Origin: DATLYH01 sp035575035
GTDB taxonomy: Bacteria; Planctomycetota; Planctomycetia; Gemmatales; Gemmataceae
Length of the DNA: 20,352 nucleotides
Reading direction: 5' to 3'
Assembly (NCBI GenBank): GCA_035575035.1
Contig: DATLYH010000053.1
Span: forward strand, 1 to 20,352
Position numbers and translations under genes: made by a program. The notes beneath the pieces are model-generated. The model was not told the DNA's origin. It saw only the letters and a program-made list of their open reading frames with translations, and did not search any database. How positions within the stretch are numbered: the first letter of the stretch is position 1; each line of letters begins with the position of its first letter. Positions 7,757-15,337 of the stretch are shown here, one piece after another.

Positions 7757-8752
7757 ATGCACAACCATCGTCGAGCGTTTACCCTGATCGAGTTGTTAGT
7801 GGTCATCGCCATCATCGCCGTTCTAGTCGCTTTACTCCTGCCAGCCATTCAGAAAGCGCGGGAGGCCGCCAACCGGACCAAGTGCCAGAACAATCTCAAG
7901 CAGATTGGCCTCGCCTTGCACAACTACGAAAGTCTGGTCCAGAAATACCCGCCGGCTGGCGTCTACCCCGTCGGCGCCGTGGCAGGCGATGTGTACTCGG
8001 TTCATGCCCGCCTGCTGCCGCTGCTGGACCAGGGGAACCTCTATGCCCTCATCGACCTGAATGCCACCCCGGCGACCCAGTTGAATGTGATCGGTCAGCG
8101 GATTCCGGTTTATCTCTGTCCAAGCGAAGTCAACGACAAGGCGCGGGACCAGGGCGGGGGGAAGATCACTTACCCGCTGAACTACGGCGCCAACTTCGGC
8201 ACCTGGTTCATCTGGGCGCCGGCGAGCGGGCAGGGTGGAGATGGAGCCATCCCCGTCAATACGCCTACCCGCCCGGCCGACTTCACCGACGGGATGAGCA
8301 ACACCATCGCCTTCGCTGAGGTGAAAGCCTATCAGCCTTACGTGCGCAACACCGCCACACCGACAACCCTGAACGCGCCGTTCCCGGCCGACCCGGCGGC
8401 CGTCGCCGCCCTCGCCGCCACCGGCTCGTTCCGGGGCGAGATCGGTCACACCGAGTGGGCCGACTCGCCCTGCCATCAGACCGGTTTCTCATTCGTGTTC
8501 CCGCCGAACACCCGGGTCCCCTTCGTCAGCGGGGGGACAGTGTACGACATCGATCTGCTTACGCAGGTGGAAGGATCGCACGCCAGCAAGCCGTCGTATG
8601 CCGTCATCACCAGTCGGAGTTATCACACCGGTGGAGTGGTGAACGTACTGCTGATGGACGGCTCGGTTCGGTCGGTCGCGCCCGGTATCGCGCTGGGCAC
8701 CTGGCGGGCGCTTGGCACCCGGAACGGCGGTGAGGTCGTGGGAGAATATTGA
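7757..8752 (+). CDS. DUF1559 protein with type IV pilin-like N-terminus
   Basis: 331 residues from the ATG at 7757; GAGGGA a few bases upstream (about 7743-7748) can serve as a ribosome site. The leader is only MHNHRRA, followed by FTLIELLVVIAIIAVLVALLLPAI, the methylated pseudopilin helix with Glu at mature position 5. The residue before the processing point is Ala7 rather than the usual Gly. CQNNLKQIGLALHNYES follows, then the DUF1559 beta domain with DFTDGMSNTIAFAE and the C-terminal SYHTGGVVNVLLMDGSVRSV. It shares family and motif order with the DUF1559 gene at 1214 but diverges in the middle. No lipoprotein gene precedes it. It likely sits in the envelope after prepilin-type processing; its function is unknown. 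It converges with the giant protein gene 56 bp downstream. Confidence 0.95.
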   Translation: MHNHRRAFTLIELLVVIAIIAVLVALLLPAIQKAREAANRTKCQNNLKQIGLALHNYESLVQKYPPAGVYPVGAVAGDVYSVHARLLPLLDQGNLYALIDLNATPATQLNVIGQRIPVYLCPSEVNDKARDQGGGKITYPLNYGANFGTWFIWAPASGQGGDGAIPVNTPTRPADFTDGMSNTIAFAEVKAYQPYVRNTATPTTLNAPFPADPAAVAALAATGSFRGEIGHTEWADSPCHQTGFSFVFPPNTRVPFVSGGTVYDIDLLTQVEGSHASKPSYAVITSRSYHTGGVVNVLLMDGSVRSVAPGIALGTWRALGTRNGGEVVGEY

Positions 8753-8770
8753 CAGTAGTCAGCGCACGGG

Positions 8771-8807
8771 AGCGGCAAGGAGCCAAGCATGCGCTTGGGA
8801 GGCCGCT
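8771..8807. terminator. Two-part stem-loop between convergent genes
   Basis: AGCGGC (8771-8776) pairs with GCCGCT (8802-8807), and inside it CCAAGC (8783-8788) pairs with GCTTGG (8793-8798) around ATGC. The hairpin fills most of the 56-bp gap between the DUF1559 stop and the TAA of the giant gene, so it could end transcription from both sides. No T-run follows on either strand. Confidence 0.45.
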
Positions 8808-8808
8808 G

Positions 8809-11800
8809 TTAGCCGGGCCGCCGCTTCCGGGGCCGAAGGCTTTCCACCAGGTCGAAGCCCCGGCTCTGCCACTCCGCAAAGACCAGGTCGCGGGCCAATA
8901 TCCGCTGCGCCCGTCCGCCCCGCCGTCCCACCATCACCTGCCCGTCCACGGCATCGCCGGCCAGGTCGCTCGGGTCGGGGTTCAGGTCGAACTGACCTTC
9001 ATTGAGCTGGGTAGTGGTCGGACCCAGGCCGGCCCGCAGATTGATGATCGCCCGTCCTGCCGGTGCCCGCGCCTTGACCCGAAAGACGAGCCATAACACG
9101 CTGCCCGGTCCCCGGTCGCTGACCGCTCCGGCGCTGCGCCCCAGCCCCGCCCGGATTGTCCCGGCCGCCGGATCGACATGGACAGCAAACAGGTCGAAGT
9201 CGTGCGTCAGACTCCCCCGGCGCACCTCCACCACCTCCAGCCGGCTCGTGTCATAGGAGATCGCCAGGTCGGCTGACTCCAGACCCTCCGACATGTCCAG
9301 GTTCACCGGCACGCTCACCACCCGGCCGCGCCGAGCGCGGAACCCCTTACCCCTCTCCCCATCCGATGGGGAAAGGGGTGAGGGAATGCTCAGCAACGGA
9401 TCGACGCCGGGGGCAGTGACGGTTGGCGGGTTGGCCGGCAAGGGCGGAATCTCGGGCCGATCAATGCCGAGCGCTTCCTGAAGGATGCGGGTGGCGTCGG
9501 CCGAGTTGAGCACGCCGTTGCCGGTGACGTCGGCAATAACCACCGGGTCGGCCAGCCGATGGGCGCTGAAGCCGTCGGCCAGCCCGACCGCCGTCTGCAA
9601 GGTTCGCAGCGCGTCGGCGGCGCTGTAGCGGGCATTGCCGCTAGCATCGCCGGGATAAACGACGGCATGTAGGCCGGCGTCGCCGATGGCCGAGACCCCA
9701 TTGACCTCCACGCCGGTCAGCTCCAGCATTCCCTTCTGGCCATACGTCGCGTTGGCCGGCACCGTCGCCGTCAGGCGGACGAAAGCGATCGTGCCGGCGG
9801 GCAGCTCGGTAAAGGTGTTGAACTGCACCCCCACCTGGCCCGGAGTGCTAACGTCGATGGTCGCCTCTGAACCCTCGGGCAGCCCGGGGGCCACCGATCC
9901 GCCGGTGACCTGGAGCAGGGTCGAAGGATAGCGCAGGGTCAGGTTGATCGATGTCACGCCGCCGGCAGAGGTGAGCTGCAGCGGCAGGCCAAGGACGCCG
10001 GCGGGCAGCTCGACCGTCTGACCGGGGCCGCGGGCGAAGTCCGGCACGCTGACGACCGGAGTATTGGTAAAGGGGGGGACCGTGAAAACGCGGATCGCAT
10101 CCCCGCCGGGCGCGCCGTCGTTGTTGCCGTCGAGCAAGGTACCGCCGACCGTACGGAAGCCGTCAGCGGCGCTGCGCAGGGTGACGGTGTACGTGTCGGC
10201 CGGCAGCGGCCCACCGGTCTTGATAAAGGTGAGCCGGCGGTTGGTCGAGTCGAGCACCACCGAGCCGCGTACCGGACCGGTGGTATTCCCCACCAAGGTG
10301 ATGTCGGCGGGGCCCATCCCGCCGGCCTGCGTGTTGTACAGGTTCAGCGGGGCCGGGTCGAACGGCAGGTTGAAGTCGGCGGTAAAGCCGGAGTTGGTCC
10401 GCGTCACCGTGACCTGGAGCGGGGCCGGATCGTTCTCGCGGATGGTCAGCAGGGCCGTCGAGGGATTTCCCAGGACAGCGCCATTGGTGGGGTTACTGAG
10501 CGCCAGATTGACTGTCTCGTCCCCCTCAAAGACGCTGTCATCCAGGATCGGGACGGTGAAGGTATTCAACATCTGGCCGGCGGTGAAGGTCAGCGTCCCC
10601 GAGACGGCGGCGTAGTCCTGACCGGCGGTGGCGGTGCCGTTGCTGGTGGCATAGCGGACCGAGACATTGCCGAAGCTGCCGGCAACGCGGGAGACAGTGA
10701 CGGTGGCAACGCCGGCATTTTCATCCACGCTGAAGCCGGCGAAGCGGAACTGTGTCGCCCCCGCCGCAGTCACCCGGAGGGTCCGGCCGCTCTGCACGTC
10801 GGGATTAGTACCGCTGTTCTGGTTGATTAGCAATCGGTTCGGCCCCTGTGGACCTTGCGCCTTGATGCCGGTCGTGGCGGATGCACCGTTGTCGTAGCTG
10901 CTGTTCCCGACCACCAGGTCGGGGAAGTTCAGATAGACCGCCCCCGGCCCGGCCCCGGTGTTCAGGTGCAGGATCGCCTGGAAGGTGGCAAGATCGCCTG
11001 TGCTGACGCTGATGTGGTACACCTGCCACTCGATGATCAATCGGTCCGGTGTGCCGTCCCCGGTGACATCGTCAAACTTGTAGAGGACTTGATCAGTGGC
11101 ATCTCGATTCGTCACCCAATCGTCCCAGAGCACGGCGATGGCGGCCTGAGACGGCTCCGCCGCGAGGTCGCTGTTGGTGAAGGCACTGTTGGCGCTGCCG
11201 AAGGTGATCAGGCCATTGCTGCTCACGAACAGCTGGTTGTTCCCCGTATAGGTGGTGCCGTAGAAATTGAACGTGTTGCCGCCCAGGTCAATGCCGGCAG
11301 TCCCATCGTCCACGCTCCCCAGGATGCTGACCACGCCGGCGTCGCCGGGGTTCAGGTCGAGGTTCTCGAAGGCGACGGCGGTGGCGAAGTAGCCGAACCC
11401 CTCGGGGCCGTAGCTGCCGATGCTGAAGCCGCCGGTGTAACGGTCAGCGGGGATCTCCAGCGTGATGCCGTTGCCGTTCTGGTCCATCGCGTTACCGAAG
11501 GTGTCCCGGACATCCGGCCCCAGCACTAGGGTGTAGCCGCCGATGTCGTTCTGGGCCGGGAAGGTGAGGTCGAATTGCGTCGCCTGGCCGGAGGACGGCG
11601 TGATGGCTGTCAGGGCGATCGGCTCGCCGAAGGGGTTGGTGAAGCTGACGTCGGCCGCGGTGAGCGTTGAGGCGTTGATCAGGCGGTCGAAGACCACGCG
11701 CAGGCTGCTGACCGGGCCGGTTTGCCGGCCGGTCGGCGTCTGGCTGATGACGCGCGGCCCAGTGATCACGAAATTGCCGGTGAAAACGTCGGTGCTCTCG

Positions 11801-13992
11801 CCGGGGATGCCGTTGTTGTTCTGGTCCATGCCCCGGCCGAAGATGTCCTGGATCTGGGGGCCGATTGCGACCGTGTAAGTGCCGGCCCGGTCCTGGACCG
11901 CGAACGTCAGCGTGTACTGGGTCGGCGAGTTCTGGGTGATGTTGGTGACGGCGATTGGGCCGGCCGGGCCGGTGAGGGTGATGTCGCCGGCGTCGAAGGT
12001 GGCGGCATTGACCGGCTGGCTGAAGGTCACCTGGTAACTGCTTACTGCAGGCGCGACCGTTCCCGCGGGGCTCCCCTGAAGGACCCGGAAGCCGCTGACG
12101 CGCTCCAGCCGAACCGCATCGGCGACTACCAGGCCGTCGGTCCCATCGGTGGACAGCTCCACGGTCAGGGCGGTGCCCTGGAGCAGATGCAGGCCGCCGA
12201 GGTTGCGCCACATGAAGCCGGCATCGCTGAAGTCAGCCGGGGCCGTCTGCTGGCTGAAGCGCCCCGTGGCGAGAACGTAGCTGCCGTCACGGATGGTATA
12301 GAGCACGTTGCTGGCCCGGTTGGGCCCCGCCGTCCAGGTCGCCGCCACGCGGTACTGACCCGGGGCCAGCCCGGTGAAGCTGTACGTGGCCGTCCGGGGA
12401 CCGCCGGTTGGATCGGCGGTGCGCACGTCCCGCGCGAATGCCAGCGCATCGACCGTCTCGGTCCAACCCGAGGCGCTAAAGCCGGTGTCGCCGTCGTCGA
12501 TGATCCGCGGCAACCCGGGGATGGTGCGGAAGTCGAGCTGCCCGGTCGGGCCGCTGGGGTAGTTGAAGGTGAAGTTCCCGGTCGTGGGGTTGCGGACGGG
12601 AACGATCTCGAGCCAGCGGCTATTGTTGGCGACGTTCTGGTCCCCCTCGACAAAGACATTGGCCATGATGAACCAACGCGTCCCCGGCGGGTTCTGGGCC
12701 GGGTCGAGGTCGGCGACCGGCACCTGAAGCAGGTGGTCGAGCGGCTGGTGGCTGTGGTTGTTCCGCTGGTTAATGCCGTCGTTGTCCATCGGGCCGATAT
12801 GGCTAGGGCGGTGGAGCAGGCCGAGGACCGGATCGACCTCGGCTCCAGGAGTAAAGTCGGCCTGGTCGGAGTTATGGCCGGTGGTGTAGGTATCGTCCTG
12901 GTTTGGGTTGACGATGGACGGCGCGAAGAAGTGCTTGACATCGGAGGAAGTACCGATCAACCGGGTACTCTCGCCGGGGCGTTGGCGGAACAGGTACTGG
13001 GCCAACAGCGGCGTGGCCGGCGCCCCGGTGCCGAAGGCAGGGCCCCAGTCGATGCCGACCGTGCCGACGTTGCGGGAGATGTTCTGGCCCGCCAGGGTCA
13101 CGGTGCCTGAAACGAGCTGGACCTGGATAAGGCCGTTGTATTCCAGGAGCATGATGTCCCGGCCGGTGCCCGGCATCGAGGTGTACTGCCAGGGGACGGG
13201 GGTGCCGGGCGGGGTGGACGGTCCGTTGGTCCGGGGCGGCGGCGGGGTGCCGGGCGTCCAGGTGGGCGGCAGGCCGCCACCAACGGCGGTGATCTCGGCC
13301 GGGGTAGCGCTGGCGTTGTCGTCGAGCACCACCGTGTCAAAGTACTTGGCGCTGCCGAAGGCGCGGAAGGCGATGCCGCCCGAGGTGATCGCCGTATTAG
13401 TGCCCGTCACCGTGTTCAGCAGTGTGACGCCGTCGCTGTCGTACAGCCGGCCGGTGATCGTACCCCCGGTGGCCCAGGTGATCTCGGCGCGGTACCAGCG
13501 GTTGGCCTGGTAGGTCTGGCTGACGGCGCTAATGGCCAGGTGGGACATCCCCGAGTTGTTCTGAAGGATGAGTTGGTTGGTGTTGGCGGCCAGCACCAGC
13601 GACAGGGTGCGATTGGCAGATGCATCCTGGGTCGGGCCGGCTGCGGTGGCGCCGAAGCCGATGTAGGCCCGGCCGTCGGCAGCACCGGCGAATTGGACCC
13701 AGACCGAGAGACGCTGGCCCTGGCGGACCTGGGCGGCGGCATCGGTGCGAAAGAGCCATTCGTAGCCGTCATGCTTGAGCAAGCCGCGCCCCGGGTCGCC
13801 GTCATGGGCCGCTGCGGGGACGACGTGGGCTGCGGGGAGGTAATGCAGAATGGAGCGATAACTGTTCAGGTTGCCCCCTTCGAAACTCTCGATCAGGGAG
13901 ACGCTCGGCACGGTGCGGTCCTCAAGCCGCTCGATGTGCGGCCGAGCACGGCGGCGGGCGGTCGCCGCGGGGCGGAGCGTTCGCGGTCTCAT
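8809..13992 (-). CDS. Giant secreted multidomain protein (Calx-beta, cohesin-like, dockerin)
   Basis: 1727 residues; ATG 13992 has GAGGAG 6 nt upstream. The basic N-terminus ends in ERLEDRTVPS (21-30), a motif typical of large exported planctomycete proteins. Apparent order: ConA/LamG-like sandwich (about 31-226); a Pro-rich hinge (238-266); an unrecognised region (270-495); a golvesin C-terminal-like domain (about 497-632); two Ig/Big-like repeats (about 644-742 and 746-858), each ending in an acidic MDQNxNGI loop; a beta-rich domain with LFVSSNGLITFG (about 865-1075); Calx-beta (about 1079-1188, DENAGVATVTVSR and DDSVFEGDETVNLAL); another Ig-like region (1190-1307); cohesin-like (about 1311-1445); a dockerin doublet (1447-1510, GDASGNARYSAADA and ADVTGNGVLNSADA); a 14-residue palindrome-encoded insert (1537-1550); and a second cohesin-like domain (about 1552-1690). 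The many D/N loops suggest Ca2+ binding at the cell surface. The gene lies 41 bp after the tyrosinase, probably in one operon. Middle-region domain names are approximate. Confidence 0.9.
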   Translation of the reverse strand: MRPRTLRPAATARRRARPHIERLEDRTVPSVSLIESFEGGNLNSYRSILHYLPAAHVVPAAAHDGDPGRGLLKHDGYEWLFRTDAAAQVRQGQRLSVWVQFAGAADGRAYIGFGATAAGPTQDASANRTLSLVLAANTNQLILQNNSGMSHLAISAVSQTYQANRWYRAEITWATGGTITGRLYDSDGVTLLNTVTGTNTAITSGGIAFRAFGSAKYFDTVVLDDNASATPAEITAVGGGLPPTWTPGTPPPPRTNGPSTPPGTPVPWQYTSMPGTGRDIMLLEYNGLIQVQLVSGTVTLAGQNISRNVGTVGIDWGPAFGTGAPATPLLAQYLFRQRPGESTRLIGTSSDVKHFFAPSIVNPNQDDTYTTGHNSDQADFTPGAEVDPVLGLLHRPSHIGPMDNDGINQRNNHSHQPLDHLLQVPVADLDPAQNPPGTRWFIMANVFVEGDQNVANNSRWLEIVPVRNPTTGNFTFNYPSGPTGQLDFRTIPGLPRIIDDGDTGFSASGWTETVDALAFARDVRTADPTGGPRTATYSFTGLAPGQYRVAATWTAGPNRASNVLYTIRDGSYVLATGRFSQQTAPADFSDAGFMWRNLGGLHLLQGTALTVELSTDGTDGLVVADAVRLERVSGFRVLQGSPAGTVAPAVSSYQVTFSQPVNAATFDAGDITLTGPAGPIAVTNITQNSPTQYTLTFAVQDRAGTYTVAIGPQIQDIFGRGMDQNNNGIPGESTDVFTGNFVITGPRVISQTPTGRQTGPVSSLRVVFDRLINASTLTAADVSFTNPFGEPIALTAITPSSGQATQFDLTFPAQNDIGGYTLVLGPDVRDTFGNAMDQNGNGITLEIPADRYTGGFSIGSYGPEGFGYFATAVAFENLDLNPGDAGVVSILGSVDDGTAGIDLGGNTFNFYGTTYTGNNQLFVSSNGLITFGSANSAFTNSDLAAEPSQAAIAVLWDDWVTNRDATDQVLYKFDDVTGDGTPDRLIIEWQVYHISVSTGDLATFQAILHLNTGAGPGAVYLNFPDLVVGNSSYDNGASATTGIKAQGPQGPNRLLINQNSGTNPDVQSGRTLRVTAAGATQFRFAGFSVDENAGVATVTVSRVAGSFGNVSVRYATSNGTATAGQDYAAVSGTLTFTAGQMLNTFTVPILDDSVFEGDETVNLALSNPTNGAVLGNPSTALLTIRENDPAPLQVTVTRTNSGFTADFNLPFDPAPLNLYNTQAGGMGPADITLVGNTTGPVRGSVVLDSTNRRLTFIKTGGPLPADTYTVTLRSAADGFRTVGGTLLDGNNDGAPGGDAIRVFTVPPFTNTPVVSVPDFARGPGQTVELPAGVLGLPLQLTSAGGVTSINLTLRYPSTLLQVTGGSVAPGLPEGSEATIDVSTPGQVGVQFNTFTELPAGTIAFVRLTATVPANATYGQKGMLELTGVEVNGVSAIGDAGLHAVVYPGDASGNARYSAADALRTLQTAVGLADGFSAHRLADPVVIADVTGNGVLNSADATRILQEALGIDRPEIPPLPANPPTVTAPGVDPLLSIPSPLSPSDGERGKGFRARRGRVVSVPVNLDMSEGLESADLAISYDTSRLEVVEVRRGSLTHDFDLFAVHVDPAAGTIRAGLGRSAGAVSDRGPGSVLWLVFRVKARAPAGRAIINLRAGLGPTTTQLNEGQFDLNPDPSDLAGDAVDGQVMVGRRGGRAQRILARDLVFAEWQSRGFDLVESLRPRKRRPG
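9343..9384. repeat. 42-bp palindrome inside the giant gene, read as 14 codons
   Basis: Bases 9344-9363 and 9365-9384 are inverted repeats matching at 18 of 20 positions around C9364. On the minus strand 9384-9343 encodes exactly P1537 to G1550, PSPLSPSDGERGKG. GGAA occurs at 9339-9342 and 9383-9386. The block lies in the linker between the dockerin and the second cohesin-like domain. Its CCCC/GGGG-rich look resembles intergenic REP-type elements. Confidence 0.7.
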
Positions 13993-14033
13993 CCGAGGCT
14001 CCTCATTGCAAGGGGAAAAGGATGATTTTTGCC

Positions 14034-15134
14034 TTACCGATCATGTGCCTTCGCTCTCCGTCCCCGCTGCCAGCCCAGCAACCCCAGCGCGCCGAGCGCC
14101 AGCAACGCCAGGCCGCCGGGGGCAGGGACGACAGCCGGTTCCGTGTCGTAGCGGTAGCCGAGGGCGTGGTGGTCGAGCACGTCGGCCGGAGCGACGCCGA
14201 AGGGGCTCATCCGGTCGTGCAAGTTGTGCCCCTCCTGAGCACCCATGACTGGCAAGTAATCCGGGTCGTGCTTGGCCTGCCACTCGGCCCAGAGCCGGTC
14301 GATGTTGGCATGCAGCAGCCAGAAGACCGGATCATTGGGCGAATAGATGATCTCCGACGATCCCCCAAGCCAGAGGTGGACGCGGTTGTGCAATTCCGGG
14401 AAGAAGGTGGGATGATTGAACCCCTCCAGGTTATTGCGGAAGCTCTGATCGACGGGACTCAACCGGTTGTACGGCGGCGTGTCGTAGCGGCCGACGTCCA
14501 GGGCAGCCTTGACATCGTCCGGCGTGGGCAACTCGGGGACCAGTCGGCCGAAGTTGCGGCGCAAGTCGGGCCCGTCGAAGACCAGCACCCACTCCCCCCG
14601 GCGGAAGGGACCGTCGGTCACGGCGAACCCCTCGGCGGGGTCGCCGTTGCCTCCCAGAAAATCGGGACGCCACAGGGACGCATCCGGGGTGCGGTCCACG
14701 GTGAAGTCCCAGTAGGGAATGGTCACGTTCGGGTTGACTTGTTGCAACTCGCGCTCGAACTGGAGGAGGAACTGTCGGTGCCACGGCAGAAAGGCCGGCC
14801 CGGCATGGGCGTGCCCGGCGGTGAACGACTCGCCATGCTGTTGCACGAACTGATCATAGATGCTGAGGGTCGAGCCGGGCCGGAAGGTGGCCTTGAGCCG
14901 CAGGACCGCGCTAACGAAGTCCTGCTTCTCCTGCTCGCTGAGGGAATTCTGGTTTTTGCGGACGCGGAGAGGGGCCGCACACGCGCAGGCAGGGCCGCAC
15001 GAACAACCGGGCCCACACGGGCAGGCGCGCGCCGGCAGGTCAAAAGCCAGGATCGCCGCCGCGGCCAGGGCCCACACGGCCGCACGGACGCTCAGGGACG
15101 AAACCGCTGCCAAGCCGTACTCCCCGTCACTCAC
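14034..15134 (-). CDS. Secreted tyrosinase-family copper oxidase with PEP-CTERM-like tail
   Basis: Up to 366 residues. Tyrosinases hydroxylate monophenols and oxidise catechols at a paired copper site. CuA ligands: H110 and H119 in HAGPAFLPWHRQF, probably with H100. CuB ligands: H249 and H253 in ELHNRVH, and H276 in NDPVFWLLHANIDRLW. A signal peptide (about residues 16-37, ending PARA) is followed directly by CPCGPGCSCGPACAC, six cysteines at 38-52. The C-terminus has VPAPGG, a hydrophobic helix and QRGRR, a variant of the PEP-CTERM envelope-sorting tail. The start is uncertain: GTG 15134 lacks a well-spaced ribosome site, a TTG at codon 8 has GGGGAG 6 nt upstream, and no in-frame ATG exists. 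It lies 41 bp upstream of the giant protein gene on the same strand. The family is certain; the substrate is unknown. Confidence 0.92.
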   Translation of the reverse strand: MSDGEYGLAAVSSLSVRAAVWALAAAAILAFDLPARACPCGPGCSCGPACACAAPLRVRKNQNSLSEQEKQDFVSAVLRLKATFRPGSTLSIYDQFVQQHGESFTAGHAHAGPAFLPWHRQFLLQFERELQQVNPNVTIPYWDFTVDRTPDASLWRPDFLGGNGDPAEGFAVTDGPFRRGEWVLVFDGPDLRRNFGRLVPELPTPDDVKAALDVGRYDTPPYNRLSPVDQSFRNNLEGFNHPTFFPELHNRVHLWLGGSSEIIYSPNDPVFWLLHANIDRLWAEWQAKHDPDYLPVMGAQEGHNLHDRMSPFGVAPADVLDHHALGYRYDTEPAVVPAPGGLALLALGALGLLGWQRGRRAKAHDR

Positions 15135-15243
15135 CGGCCGCCTTCATGTCCCTCCCACGGCCTGAAAAGAAGGGCATCGGGGCGGGACATTCAACCGGGG
15201 GATATGACCCGATCGCTGACTGATGCGAGATCAAGAAGCTTTT

Positions 15244-15270
15244 TTTATAACGCTTGTCTGCCGAACAAGC
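15244..15270 (-). promoter_or_regulatory. Candidate promoter/operator for the tyrosinase operon
   Basis: On the minus strand TATAAA (15249-15244) lies about 110 bp before the tyrosinase start, and the inverted repeat GCTTGT/ACAAGC (15270-15265 and 15257-15252, 7-nt loop) sits just upstream of it, overlapping the region where a -35 would be. An A/T-rich island in otherwise GC-rich DNA supports a regulatory role. No convincing -35 hexamer is present. Confidence 0.25.
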
Positions 15271-15337
15271 CAGAAAATAACTCTCACATCAGAGAGGAAG
15301 CAAGACGGATCGGAGGCAGGGGAGCACGGGCCGGGCC

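Noticed and set aside
11722..13110. 462-residue + strand frame inside the giant gene
   Set aside because: The minus frame encodes recognisable domains throughout; the antisense translation is Gly/Arg/Asp/Val-rich without motifs.
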